Of a stretch of 64,000 nucleotides of DNA, positions 15,611 through 25,362 are shown one piece after another. The translations under genes were made by a program, and so were the position numbers. The stretch's first letter is position 1; every line of letters begins with the position of its first letter. Origin of the DNA: an uncultured Collinsella sp. (lineage in GTDB: Bacteria; Actinomycetota; Coriobacteriia; Coriobacteriales; Coriobacteriaceae). The notes beneath the pieces were generated by a model, which saw only the letters and a list, made by a program, of their open reading frames with translations, did no database searches and was not told the DNA's origin. The stretch spans positions 10,192 to 74,191 of the forward strand of contig UQLB01000009.1 in assembly GCA_900541725.1 (NCBI GenBank), read 5' to 3'.

Positions 15611-18600
15611 ATGGCGTTGCTAGTAGGACTGGACGTAGGGTCGACGACGACCAAAGTTTACGCGATGCACGAGGATATGACCGAGGCGTGGTGGGGATAT
15701 CGCCGCCACGGGGCGTGTCAGACAGCGAGCGTGCGCGCCATGCTCGGCGAGCTCGCCGAGCGCTTTCCCCATGAGTCACTGCGCGTTGCGGTGACCGGCT
15801 CGGGTGCGCGCGATATCGCGACCGCGCTGGGCGCCTCGTACGTTCAGGAGGTGGTCGCCAACGCGCTCGCGATCAGCAGGTTCTATCCGCAGACGCGCTG
15901 CGCCATCGAGCTGGGCGGCCAAGACGCCAAGATGATCTTCTTCCGCACCAACGATAAGGGAGACATCGAGGTTGCCGACATGCGCATGAACGGCTCGTGC
16001 GCAGGCGGTACCGGTGCATTTATCGACGAGATGGCAAAGCTCATGGGGGTCGGCACCGAATCGGGCGAGTTCGAGCAGCTCGCAAGCCGGGGAACGACCG
16101 TCCACGAGGTCTCGGGCCGCTGCGGCGTGTACGCAAAGACCGATATCCAGCCGCTGCTCAACGAGGGCATTCCTACCACCGACCTGGCGCTTTCGGCGCT
16201 TCACGCGGTCGCCCGCCAAACGATCGGCGGTCTGGCCCAGGGTATCGACATCGAGCCGCCGGTAATCTTCGAGGGCGGTACGCTCGCCTACAACCCCACA
16301 CTGGTCCGCGTGTTCCGGGAGCAACTGAATCTATCGGACGATCAGGTTATCGTCCCGCGCGATCCGCAGATCATGGTCGCGCGCGGTGCCGCCCTGTCGC
16401 TGACCGACATGTTCGCATCGTCCCAACCGATCGACCTTCCCGACGCTTTTGTCCGGCTGGATAAGCTCGAGACGGTCGCGCCCGCAAGCGGGGAGGGACG
16501 TCTTGCCCAGCCCTTTTTTGCCACACCTGCCGAGCAGGCGGATTTTACGGCACGCCATGGCAAAGAGACGCCGGCAAAGGGTCCGGATGCGTATGCGCCC
16601 GGAGAGACGGTGCGTGTGGCGCTCGGTATCGATTCGGGGAGCACGACGACCAAGTTCGCCCTGGTCGATGAGGCGGGTGAGCTTGTCGATTCGTTCTACG
16701 CGTCTAATAACGGCAGACCGCTCGACGTCGCCCAACAGGGTCTTGTCAGCTTGAAGAACCGCTGGGAGACAGCGGGAGTCACGCTTGCGATCGATGCCGT
16801 GGGCACCACGGGATACGGCGAGGAGCTTTTCGCGCGCGCGTTCCACGCCGACTACCATACGGTCGAGACGGTCGCGCACGCCCGCGCCGCGTGCGCATGC
16901 GTTCCCGATGCGACCTTCGTGCTCGACATCGGCGGACAGGATATGAAGGCCATCTGGCTCAACCACGGCGTGCTGACCGATATCGTCGTCAACGAGGCGT
17001 GCTCTGCGGGCTGCGGCTCGTTCCTCGAGGGTTTTGCCAAAAACCTCGGAATAGCCGTTGAGGATATCGCGACCGAGGCATTTTCGTCCAAAGCCCCCGC
17101 CGTTCTCGGCAGCCGCTGCACGGTGTTCATGAACAGCAGCGTCGTTTCCGAGCAGCGGCGCGGTAAGGGTCCGGGCGACATCATGGCCGGTCTCTGCCGT
17201 TCGATTATCGAGAACGTGTTCACCAAGGTCATTCGCGTTTCAAATCTCAACCGTCTGGGCGACAAAGTCGTCGTCCAGGGCGGCACGTTCCGAAACGACG
17301 CGGTGCTGCGCGCATTCGAGCAGTATCTGGGCAAACCCGTCACGCGTGCGCCCCACCCGGGGCTGATGGGCGCTATCGGTATCGCCCTGCTCGCGCGCGA
17401 GGAATGCCGCAAGGGCGACGCCGGCACGTCGTTTATCGGGCTCGATGCCGTGGAGCGCTTCGAGCATCGCGAGTTCGGCGGCGTTACCTGCCGTCGGTGC
17501 AACAACCGCTGCCAGCGCGCGGTCGTGGCATTTGGCGACGGCTCGCTTTACGTCACGGGCAATCGCTGCCCGCGCGGCGGCGCCATCTCATGGGATGAGC
17601 TCGTGCGCGAGGTTCCCGCGGCGGAGGAGCTGCGTCCGCAGGGTGCTTGCGAGGCACAGGCGCCCGGCACGGGGCGCGACCGGACCGCGGCTGCCCCCAA
17701 TCTCTTTGTCGACCGCGAGAAGCTGCTGTTCGAGTCGTACCCCACGGTTCTCGTCTGCGGGGGGCGCGATGTCACGATCGGCATTCCCCGTGTGCTCGAG
17801 TTCTGGGACACCATGCCGTTCTGGTCGACGTTCTTCAGCACGCTCGGCTTTAAGGTGCGCGTCTCGGGACGCAGCACCAAGGCGATGTACGAGCGCGGTC
17901 TGGCGCACGTCACATCCGACACCGTGTGCTTCCCGGCCAAGCTCGTCCACGGGCACATCCGCAATCTCGTCGACGCCGGCGTCGACCGCATCTTCATGCC
18001 CATCATCACGACGGTGCCCACCGAAAACACCGCCTCTACCAGCGAGTGGATGTGCGCCGTCGTAAAGGGATACCCCTACGTGATGCGCAATTCCGATAAC
18101 CCGGAGGAGCGTTTCGGCGTTCCGTTCGATACGCCGCTGTTCCACTGGTACGACGAGGGCGACCGAAACCGCCAGCTCAAGGCGTGGTGCAAGGAGACCT
18201 TCGATATCGATGCCGACCTGGTTGCCAAGGCGACCGAGCAGGCGGACCGCGCGCAGCAGACGTTTGAGAACCAGCTGCAGCTGCGCGGCAGGCAGGTGCT
18301 CGAGAACCTGCGCGAGGACGGCGGCTACGCGGTGGTGATCGCTTCGCGCCCGTACCACAACGACCCGCTGGTCAACCACGGGCTGCCCAAGCTCTTCTCT
18401 GAGCGCGGCATCCCCGTGCTGACGCCCGATGCGGTGCCGGGGGTCTGCAACGTCGACCTTTCCAACAGCCGCATCGACATCGTGAACAACTACCATGCGC
18501 GCATGCTGTCGTGCGCGGTCATCGTCGCATCGACGCCCGAGCTCGAGCTCGTGCAGATGGGCAGCTTCGGCTGCGGCCACGATGCGTATCTCACCGACGA

Positions 18601-20050
18601 GATCGCGCGCATGATGGGCGAGATGGGCTCCAAGGTTCCGATGATGATCAAGCTCGATGAGAGCGACGTCGCCGGTCCCATGGGCATTCGCGTGCGTTCG
18701 TTTATCGAGTCGGTCAACCGTCGTCGCGCGGAGGGGCGTGCCGAGGGCGCCCGGGTGCACGCGGTCCATCCGCTCGACGACCCGTATAAGGTCAAGTACA
18801 CCAAGCGCGACCGGCACGACAAGATCGCGCTGGTCCCCAACACCTCCCATGCGTTCTGCAGGCTCATGACCGCGGCGATGCGCAATCAGGGCGTGCGCGC
18901 CGAGGCCCTTGATATCGGGCGCGAGGATGCCATCCGCCTGGGCAAACGCTATGTGCACAACGACATCTGCTTCCCCGCGCAAATCGTGATCGGCGAGGCG
19001 CTCGCGGCACTCAAGAGCGGTAAGTACGACCCGCACGACGTCGCCGTGGTGACTGGCAAGTATATCGGCGACTGCCGCCTGACGCACTACATGCCCCTGC
19101 TGCGCCGCGCGCTCGACGACGCGGGATACGACTATGTCCCGGTGCTCACCAACGACGACGTCGATGCCCACAATGCGCATCCGGGCTTCAAGCTCGGCCT
19201 TGGCCCGAGCATCCAGATCGCCTACGGTCTTCCCATGATCGATGCCCTCGAGGCCATGCTTAGGCGCATCCGTCCCTACGAGCTCGAGAAGGGCGCGGCG
19301 GACGCTGCGTTCGACCGCGCGCTCGATGAGGTTATCGAGGGCATGGAGCGCTCCGGGCTGAGAGGCCAGGCGACGGGCTTCAAACGCGCGCTTGCGATCA
19401 TGGACGCCGTTCCGTACGACCGCTCGAACCCGCATCCGACCGTTCTCATCGTGGGCGAGTACCTGCTCAATTTCCATCTCGGCGCCAACCACGAGATCGA
19501 GCGCTACCTCGAGGACAACGGGCTCGAGGTCATCGAGGCGCGCATGACCGACGTGATCCGCAAGACCTATTTCTACAAGCATGCGCAGTCGCGCGAGTTC
19601 CACGTCGACCTGTCGCTGCCCGAAAAGGCCTGGTACGCCACGGCGGACAACCTGTTCGAGCTCGCGCACGACCGTTGCGACCGCCTGGGCGCGGCGAGCC
19701 CGCTCTACGAGCCGCCGACGCGCATGCCCGAGCTCGTGCGCGCGAGCGATAAGATCCTGCACCATACGTTCGATGCGGGCGAGGGCGTGCTGATTCCGGC
19801 GGAGATCCTCGAGCACGCCAAGCGCGGCTGCCGCAACTTCGTGATCCTGCAGCCGTTCGGGTGTCTGCCCAACCATGTCGTGGGGCGCGGGCTCATCCAT
19901 GCGCTCAAGGAGCAGTATCCCACGGCGCAGTTCCTGCCGCTCGACTACGATCCCGACGTGAGCTTCGCCAACGTGGAGAACCGTCTTCAGATGCTCATCA
20001 TGAACGCCAAGGCGCAGGGGTGCGGTGAGGCGCATGGCGAGACCGCGTAA
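15611..20050 (+). CDS. Giant 2-hydroxyacyl-CoA dehydratase activase-related protein
   Basis: A 1479-residue cytoplasmic protein related to HgdC/BcrAD-type ATP-driven electron activators. It has two ASKHA ATPase domains in one chain. Domain 1 has DVGSTTTK at residues 8-15, Cys130 in NGSCAGGTG and Cys171 in GRCGVYAK. Domain 2 has DSGSTTTK near 341, Cys464/Cys468 in NEACSAGCG and Cys503 in GSRCTVF. In HgdC a [4Fe-4S] cluster is held between two subunits by two cysteines each, so this chain looks like a fused dimer. A four-Cys cluster follows (627, 630, 634, 653). Two long HgdB-like/DUF2229-type regions fill the rest (about 705-1060 and 1070-1470). No dehydratase partner lies nearby and the substrate is unknown. 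The ATG follows ACGGAG and the gene overlaps tetR. Confidence 0.82.
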   Translation: MALLVGLDVGSTTTKVYAMHEDMTEAWWGYRRHGACQTASVRAMLGELAERFPHESLRVAVTGSGARDIATALGASYVQEVVANALAISRFYPQTRCAIELGGQDAKMIFFRTNDKGDIEVADMRMNGSCAGGTGAFIDEMAKLMGVGTESGEFEQLASRGTTVHEVSGRCGVYAKTDIQPLLNEGIPTTDLALSALHAVARQTIGGLAQGIDIEPPVIFEGGTLAYNPTLVRVFREQLNLSDDQVIVPRDPQIMVARGAALSLTDMFASSQPIDLPDAFVRLDKLETVAPASGEGRLAQPFFATPAEQADFTARHGKETPAKGPDAYAPGETVRVALGIDSGSTTTKFALVDEAGELVDSFYASNNGRPLDVAQQGLVSLKNRWETAGVTLAIDAVGTTGYGEELFARAFHADYHTVETVAHARAACACVPDATFVLDIGGQDMKAIWLNHGVLTDIVVNEACSAGCGSFLEGFAKNLGIAVEDIATEAFSSKAPAVLGSRCTVFMNSSVVSEQRRGKGPGDIMAGLCRSIIENVFTKVIRVSNLNRLGDKVVVQGGTFRNDAVLRAFEQYLGKPVTRAPHPGLMGAIGIALLAREECRKGDAGTSFIGLDAVERFEHREFGGVTCRRCNNRCQRAVVAFGDGSLYVTGNRCPRGGAISWDELVREVPAAEELRPQGACEAQAPGTGRDRTAAAPNLFVDREKLLFESYPTVLVCGGRDVTIGIPRVLEFWDTMPFWSTFFSTLGFKVRVSGRSTKAMYERGLAHVTSDTVCFPAKLVHGHIRNLVDAGVDRIFMPIITTVPTENTASTSEWMCAVVKGYPYVMRNSDNPEERFGVPFDTPLFHWYDEGDRNRQLKAWCKETFDIDADLVAKATEQADRAQQTFENQLQLRGRQVLENLREDGGYAVVIASRPYHNDPLVNHGLPKLFSERGIPVLTPDAVPGVCNVDLSNSRIDIVNNYHARMLSCAVIVASTPELELVQMGSFGCGHDAYLTDEIARMMGEMGSKVPMMIKLDESDVAGPMGIRVRSFIESVNRRRAEGRAEGARVHAVHPLDDPYKVKYTKRDRHDKIALVPNTSHAFCRLMTAAMRNQGVRAEALDIGREDAIRLGKRYVHNDICFPAQIVIGEALAALKSGKYDPHDVAVVTGKYIGDCRLTHYMPLLRRALDDAGYDYVPVLTNDDVDAHNAHPGFKLGLGPSIQIAYGLPMIDALEAMLRRIRPYELEKGAADAAFDRALDEVIEGMERSGLRGQATGFKRALAIMDAVPYDRSNPHPTVLIVGEYLLNFHLGANHEIERYLEDNGLEVIEARMTDVIRKTYFYKHAQSREFHVDLSLPEKAWYATADNLFELAHDRCDRLGAASPLYEPPTRMPELVRASDKILHHTFDAGEGVLIPAEILEHAKRGCRNFVILQPFGCLPNHVVGRGLIHALKEQYPTAQFLPLDYDPDVSFANVENRLQMLIMNAKAQGCGEAHGETA

Positions 20051-20723
20051 GGACGCCGATGCGCCCGATGCGCGCACCCGTATCATCGAGGCGTTTTGGG
20101 AGCTCATCGAGAACAACAGCATCTTCGAGCTGTCGGTTGGCGAGGTGACCCGCGCCGCCCAGTGCAATCGCGGAACGTTTTACTACTATTTTCACGATTT
20201 CGATGAACTCGTCGCCATCGCCATGACCCAGCTGCTGCAGGATAACGAGCTTATCACCGATGCCCTCTGGCATTTTTCGAGCGAGGGCGACCTTTCGGCG
20301 TTCGACCGGCGCGACGTCCGCTGCCTGCTGCGGCGCATCGTCATCACCATGAGGGCGGGTGCCGCCGAGCAGGTCGTGCAGGGCATCCATACGATCATCA
20401 TCGACCGCGTGAGAGAGATCGTCCACCCCGACGGAGAAGAGCTCAAGGCAGATTCGAGCTTTGCGGTGGGCTTTCTGGTCTCGGGCATCATGGGCTTTGT
20501 GATGGCGGTCGGCTTTGCCCGGGAGGGCGGCGAGGAGATAGACCTCGAGCAGCTGGGGGACAGCGCGTGCGCGTACCTGAGGGCGGTCGCCATGCAGACG
20601 GTTGAAACGGTCGCGCAAGTCGAGGGCGTCGATACATCCGAGCTGCTCGAACGCGTCTCCAAGGAGGCCGATGCCTATCGCGCATCGCGTGCGACGAGTC
20701 CCGACGTGGTGAAAGACGTCTAG
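20034..20723 (+). CDS. TetR-family transcriptional regulator
   Basis: A 229-residue repressor-type protein. An N-terminal helix-turn-helix (about residues 15-60, with the TetR signature VTRAAQCNRGTFYYYFHDFDELV) is followed by an all-helical ligand and dimer domain. Its start lies 17 bases inside the end of the activase gene, so translation is coupled. GGTGAGG precedes the ATG; a GTG at 20025 is an alternative. The palindrome at 15541-15561 is its likely operator. The ligand may be a substrate or product of the activase system. Confidence 0.85.
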   Translation: MARPRKDADAPDARTRIIEAFWELIENNSIFELSVGEVTRAAQCNRGTFYYYFHDFDELVAIAMTQLLQDNELITDALWHFSSEGDLSAFDRRDVRCLLRRIVITMRAGAAEQVVQGIHTIIIDRVREIVHPDGEELKADSSFAVGFLVSGIMGFVMAVGFAREGGEEIDLEQLGDSACAYLRAVAMQTVETVAQVEGVDTSELLERVSKEADAYRASRATSPDVVKDV

Positions 20724-20748
20724 GGTTTCTCTTGCGGGGCGCCCGTCG

Positions 20749-20776
20749 CGCATCGCGCGGTGAGTCCCGCGATGCG
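20749..20776. repeat. Hairpin after tetR
   Basis: CGCATCGCG (20749-20757) pairs with CGCGATGCG (20768-20776). There is no T-run, so it is at best a weak terminator. Confidence 0.4.
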
Positions 20777-20832
20777 GTCATAACCTGCATTCATGTGAGC
20801 CGGGTTTATAGATATTCCTCCAGCTGTTAACA

Positions 20833-20883
20833 TATACTCCATATGGGTAAAGAGACCAAAGCGCTGCCGCGGGGCGGCGCTTT
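20833..20883 (+). promoter_or_regulatory. clpC promoter and leader hairpin
   Basis: A -10 TATACT (20833-20838) without a clear -35, then a GC-rich hairpin (20858-20883, AAAGCGC ... GCGCTTT). The clpC ribosome site follows. No CtsR-type or HspR-type operator was seen. Confidence 0.45.
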
Positions 20884-20920
20884 GCGTTTGAAAAAACTAG
20901 CTCGTCTAAGAGGAACTAGC

Positions 20921-23563
20921 ATGTTAGACCGTTTTACCGATCGTGCGCGTAAGGTCATGTCCATGGCCAAGCAAGAAGCGCTCGATCTTCATTCAAATAA
21001 GGTGGGCACCGAGCACCTGCTGCTCGCGCTTGCCAAGGAGGACGAGGGCATTGCCGCCGAGGCGCTGCGTTCGCTCGACATCTCCTATGATGACATCATG
21101 GATACTCTCAAAGAGGTCCAGACCACGGTTCCCGAGCCCAGTGAGGAGACCGAGGCGGCCAAGCTCGCCTTTACGCCGCTCGTCATTAGCGTGATGGAGC
21201 GTTCATTCCGCGTGGCGCGCGAGAACAACCAGACCTACGTGTCGACCGAGCACTTGCTGATCGGTATCGTCGAAGAGGGCAACGGCATGGCCATGGACAT
21301 CCTCATGCGCCTGGGTGTGTCGTCCGCCTCCATCAAAAAGGCTATCGAGAAACTCACCGCCAAGGACCAGGACAAGAAGCGTCCGCTCGCCGGCGCCGGT
21401 GCTGGTCGTCCCGGTGCGGGCCTGCCGTTCTTTAGCGGCTCGGATACCTCTCAGCAAAAGGGGGGTGGCACCGATACGCTTAAGCAGTTCGCGACCAACC
21501 TCACGCAGAAGGCGCGCGACGGCGAGCTCGACCCTGTAATTGGTCGCGAAAAGGAAGTCCAGCGTATGATGGAAATTCTTTCGCGCCGCACCAAGAACAA
21601 CCCGCTCATTCTGGGCGACCCCGGCGTGGGCAAGACGGCCATCGTCGAGGGCCTGGCTCAGCAGATCGCTGCCGGCAACGTGCCCGAGAACCTCATGAAC
21701 CAGAACATCTGGACGCTCGACCTGCCGGGCCTCGTTGCGGGCGCCAAGTATCGCGGTGAGTTTGAGGAGCGCCTCAAGAACGTGATCCAGGAGGCCACCG
21801 AGGCTGACGACGTCATCCTGTTTATTGACGAGATGCACACCATCATCGGTGCCGGTTCTGCCGAGGGCTCCATCGACGCGAGCTCCATGCTCAAGCCCGT
21901 GCTTGCACGCGGTGCCTTCCAGATTATTGGCGCCACCACGGCCGAGGAATTCCGCAAGTACCTCACCAAAGACCCAGCCTTCGAGCGTCGCTTCCAGACT
22001 ATCGATGTCGAGGAGCCGAGCGTCGAGGACACCGTCAAGATCCTGACCGCGCTTAAGCCGCGCTACGAGGAGCACCACCATGTGCGCTACACGCAGGGCG
22101 CTATCGAGGCTGCCGCGAACCTTTCCAACCGCTACATCCAGGATCGCTTCCTGCCCGATAAGGCCATCGACCTCATCGACGAGGCCGGTGCCCGCGCTCG
22201 CATCGCCGCGAATCGTGCGCCCGAGCCGGTGCGCGAGGCCGAGCATCGCATAGAGGAGCTCAAGGCCGCCGCGCAGGAGGCCACCGAGAGCGACGACATG
22301 AACAAGGCCGCCGAGATCACCGAGCAGCAGAAGGCCGCCGAGATTGAGCTCGCCGAGGCCAAGGCCGCCTGGACCGCCGAGCTCGACGCCAGCCCGCTCA
22401 CCATCGACGTGAGTCAGATTGCCGACATCGTGTCCGTGACCTCTGGCGTGCCGGTTTCCTCGCTCACCGAGAGCGAGAGCCGTCGCCTGCTGCAGACCGA
22501 AAGCGTGCTCAAGACCCGCATTATCGGCCAGGACGAGGCCGTCGAGGCCGTCGCCAAGGCCGTGCGCCGCAGCCGCTCGCCGCTCAAGGACCCGCGTCGT
22601 CCCGGTGGTAGCTTTATCTTCCTTGGTCCCACCGGCACAGGCAAGACCGAGCTCGCCAAGACGCTCGCCGAGTACCTCTTTGGCAGTAAGGACGCGCTCA
22701 TCAGCTTCGACATGTCGGAGTTCGGCAGCGAGTTCGAGGTCTCCAAGCTTATCGGTAGCCCTCCGGGTTACGTGGGCCACGACGAGGGCGGTCAGCTTAC
22801 CAAGGCCGTTCGTCGTCACCCGTACTCGGTCGTGCTGTTCGACGAGATCGAGAAGGCGCACCCCGACATCTTCAATATCCTGCTGCAGGTGTTGGAGGAG
22901 GGCCGTCTGACCGATAGCCAGGGCAAGACGGTCGACTTCCGCAATACCGTGATCATCATGACGTCCAACGTGGGCGCCCGCGAGATCGCGCAGGATGCGA
23001 GCGTTGGCTTTTGCACCACCGGCGAGCAGGGCCTCACCTCGAGTGAGATCAAGGGCCGTGCGATGGGCGAGCTCAAGCGCCTGTTCCGCCCCGAGCTGCT
23101 CAACCGTATCGACGACATTGTGGTGTTCCAGAAGCTTTCGGGCGAGAACCTGACCAAGATCGCGCACCTGCTGGTGGACGACCTGCGTCAGCGCCTGATT
23201 GCCAACGGCATGAACATCAAGCTCACCGATGCGGCCTATGACAAGATCGTGGCCGAGGGCACCGACCTCACCAACGGTGCGCGTCCGCTGCGCCGCGCCA
23301 TTCAAAAGCTCATCGAGGACCCGCTGTCCGAGGAGCTTCTGGCCGGCGAGTGGGGCGAGGGCGATACCGTCCTGTGCGACGTGGCCGATGGCAAGTTTGT
23401 CTTTAGCCACGGCACGGGCGAGATCCCGGCACCGCGTCCGGCGGGCACACTCGGTGGCGATACCGTCCCGGTGGCACCGCACGCCGGCAACGCCTCGCCC
23501 GTGAGCGGCGGCGTGACCTCGGGCCCCGGCGGCATGATGCAAGCCGGTTCCGGCGCGCTGTAG
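20921..23563 (+). CDS. clpC: ATP-dependent Clp protease ATP-binding subunit ClpC
   Basis: A Hsp100 unfoldase that feeds substrates to ClpP. The 880-residue protein has two Clp_N repeats (about 1-145) and a first AAA+ module with Walker A GDPGVGKTA near residue 233. A middle UVR-like helix pair (about 440-475) separates it from the second AAA+ module, with GPTGTGKTE near 569 and the C-terminal D2-small domain. A Gly/Pro/Ala-rich tail of about 45 residues ends the protein. The ATG at 20921 is chosen because AGAGGA lies six bases before it and MLDRFTDRARKV is the conserved start; an upstream in-frame ATG (20843) precedes the leader hairpin. ctsR, mcsA and mcsB are absent. Confidence 0.93.
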   Translation: MLDRFTDRARKVMSMAKQEALDLHSNKVGTEHLLLALAKEDEGIAAEALRSLDISYDDIMDTLKEVQTTVPEPSEETEAAKLAFTPLVISVMERSFRVARENNQTYVSTEHLLIGIVEEGNGMAMDILMRLGVSSASIKKAIEKLTAKDQDKKRPLAGAGAGRPGAGLPFFSGSDTSQQKGGGTDTLKQFATNLTQKARDGELDPVIGREKEVQRMMEILSRRTKNNPLILGDPGVGKTAIVEGLAQQIAAGNVPENLMNQNIWTLDLPGLVAGAKYRGEFEERLKNVIQEATEADDVILFIDEMHTIIGAGSAEGSIDASSMLKPVLARGAFQIIGATTAEEFRKYLTKDPAFERRFQTIDVEEPSVEDTVKILTALKPRYEEHHHVRYTQGAIEAAANLSNRYIQDRFLPDKAIDLIDEAGARARIAANRAPEPVREAEHRIEELKAAAQEATESDDMNKAAEITEQQKAAEIELAEAKAAWTAELDASPLTIDVSQIADIVSVTSGVPVSSLTESESRRLLQTESVLKTRIIGQDEAVEAVAKAVRRSRSPLKDPRRPGGSFIFLGPTGTGKTELAKTLAEYLFGSKDALISFDMSEFGSEFEVSKLIGSPPGYVGHDEGGQLTKAVRRHPYSVVLFDEIEKAHPDIFNILLQVLEEGRLTDSQGKTVDFRNTVIIMTSNVGAREIAQDASVGFCTTGEQGLTSSEIKGRAMGELKRLFRPELLNRIDDIVVFQKLSGENLTKIAHLLVDDLRQRLIANGMNIKLTDAAYDKIVAEGTDLTNGARPLRRAIQKLIEDPLSEELLAGEWGEGDTVLCDVADGKFVFSHGTGEIPAPRPAGTLGGDTVPVAPHAGNASPVSGGVTSGPGGMMQAGSGAL

Positions 23564-23588
23564 GGCGTGGCGACAATTTGATACGCGC

Positions 23589-23622
23589 AATCGAGGCGCT
23601 CCGGAAAGGGCGCCTCGATTTG
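23589..23622 (+). terminator. Terminator after clpC
   Basis: AATCGAGGCGC pairs with GCGCCTCGATT across a short loop (23589-23620). The T-run is brief. Confidence 0.7.
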
Positions 23623-23777
23623 TAGAGCTGCGGAAGTTGTGACCGTTGCGCTATACGGTCCACCGTTAGCCGATGATGCGAGGGCGCTCGGCGTTTTCGA
23701 CTGGTTTATGCACGCAAAGTCTGGGAATATACAAGTCGCATGTCTTACTGTCTAACCAGTTGCGCCAAGGAGGCACC

Positions 23778-25235
23778 ATGGACTACAAGATTACCGGCTA
23801 CGAGCCCGCCCAGCTGTTCCATTTCTTTGAGGAGGTCAGCGCGATCCCCCGTGGGTCTGGCAACGAGAAGGGCATCAGCGATTTCCTGGTCGCGTTTGCC
23901 AAGGAGCGCGGTCTCGATGTGTATCAGGACGAGGTCTACAACGTCATCATTCGCAAGCCCGCATCTGCCGGCGCCGAGAATGCCCCGACCGTGATGCTGC
24001 AGGGCCACATCGACATGGTGTGCGACAAGCTGGGCTCCGTTGAGCACGACTTTACGACTGATGGTATCGACCTGGTCGTCAAGGACGGCGTCCTCACCGC
24101 TAACGGTACCACTCTGGGCGCCGACAACGGTATTGCCGTCGCTCTGATGCTCACTGTTCTCGATGACGATTCGATCGTTCACCCCGCCCTCGAGTGCGTA
24201 TTCACCACCGACGAGGAGACTGGCCTGGTTGGCGCCGAGACGCTCGACAAGTCCCAGATTAGCGCCCGCACCATGATTAACCTTGACTCCGAGGAAGAGG
24301 GCGTTGCCACCGTCAGCTGTGCCGGCGGCGTCGTCGTTACCTACACCTGCCCGATCGCGCGCGAGCACAAGACCGGTAGCACCCTCACGCTCGACATCTC
24401 CGGCCTGCTGGGCGGCCACTCCGGCAGCGATATCCACCTGGAGCGCGGCAACGGCAACCTCATCATGGCCCGCATCATCGACCGCCTGATGGTTGCCGGC
24501 GAGCCCGCCATCGTTAGCTTTAACGGCGGCACCAAGGACAACGCCATCAACCGTGAGTGCAAGGCCGAGCTGGTCTACGCTGATCACGCTGCCGCCGAGG
24601 CCGCGGCCCAGATCGCAAAGGGCATCATCGCCGACGTCACTGCCGAGCTCGAGGTCTTCGACCCCGGCTTTACCTGCACCGTCGAGATTGCCGATAACGC
24701 TGAGGTCGAGGCTATGGACCAGAAGTCCGCGCTTGCCCTCATCCGCGCCCTGCGTCTTGCCCCTAACGGCGTGATTCGCCGCAACGTCGCCACCGACGGC
24801 TCCGTCGAGGTTTCCTCCAACATCGGTGTGGTTGCCACCTCTGACGACCAGGTCAAGATTATGCTGTCCCCGCGCTCCTCGATCACCTCGCTGCAGAACG
24901 AGTTCAAGGACCGCCTGCAGACGCTCGCCGATGTCCTGGGCTTCGACGCCAAGTTTGAGTTCGAGTATCCCGGCTGGAGCTATGCCGAGCATTCGCCGGT
25001 CCGCGACGTCTTTGTCGAGAGCTATCGCGAGCTCTTTGGCTCCGAGCTGCGCATCGAGTCCATTCACGCCGGCCTTGAGTGCGGCCTGTTTGCCGAGGCC
25101 CTGCACGGCCTGGACGCCATCGCCGTGGGCCCGACGCTCTCTGATGTCCACACTCCGGACGAGAGCATGGAGCTTGCTTCTGCCGAGCGCTTCTACGAGC
25201 TGCTCATCGACGTCCTCAAGCGCCTCGCTGCGTAA
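23778..25235 (+). CDS. pepD: Aminoacyl-histidine dipeptidase (M20 family, PepD-like)
   Basis: A cytosolic zinc dipeptidase that splits Xaa-His and other dipeptides. The 485-residue protein has the M20C layout, with metal ligands in LQGHIDMVCDK (His, Asp), TLGADNGIAVA (Asp) and the catalytic acid region FTTDEETGLVGAE. A dimerisation lid sits in the middle. The ATG at 23778 is preferred for its AAGGAGGCACC ribosome site. It stands alone between terminators. Confidence 0.88.
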   Translation: MDYKITGYEPAQLFHFFEEVSAIPRGSGNEKGISDFLVAFAKERGLDVYQDEVYNVIIRKPASAGAENAPTVMLQGHIDMVCDKLGSVEHDFTTDGIDLVVKDGVLTANGTTLGADNGIAVALMLTVLDDDSIVHPALECVFTTDEETGLVGAETLDKSQISARTMINLDSEEEGVATVSCAGGVVVTYTCPIAREHKTGSTLTLDISGLLGGHSGSDIHLERGNGNLIMARIIDRLMVAGEPAIVSFNGGTKDNAINRECKAELVYADHAAAEAAAQIAKGIIADVTAELEVFDPGFTCTVEIADNAEVEAMDQKSALALIRALRLAPNGVIRRNVATDGSVEVSSNIGVVATSDDQVKIMLSPRSSITSLQNEFKDRLQTLADVLGFDAKFEFEYPGWSYAEHSPVRDVFVESYRELFGSELRIESIHAGLECGLFAEALHGLDAIAVGPTLSDVHTPDESMELASAERFYELLIDVLKRLAA

Positions 25236-25290
25236 AGGTTGCGCTAGCAGCAGTCCGAGCCACGTGCTAGCGGATTGCAAATGACATTAC

Positions 25291-25336
25291 GAGAGGGGAC
25301 ATCCGAGCTTTTGCGACGGGTGTCCCCTCTCTTTTG
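25291..25336. terminator. Terminator between pepD and hipA
   Basis: AGAGGGGACA pairs with TGTCCCCTCT (25291-25331), followed by CTTTTG on the + strand. It sits between convergent genes and probably serves pepD. Confidence 0.8.
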
Positions 25337-25362
25337 TTTGATAATTGCGAAATTAAGGCCAC

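Noticed and set aside
17588..20167. Open frame of 859 codons opposite the activase-like gene
   Set aside because: Composition (Arg/His/Val/Leu-rich) and lack of motifs mark it as an antisense shadow, like the 795-codon frame opposite clpC at 21203-23590.
20843..20920. N-terminal extension of ClpC
   Set aside because: The extra codons cover the leader hairpin. The conserved ClpC start MLDRFTDRA has its own ribosome site.
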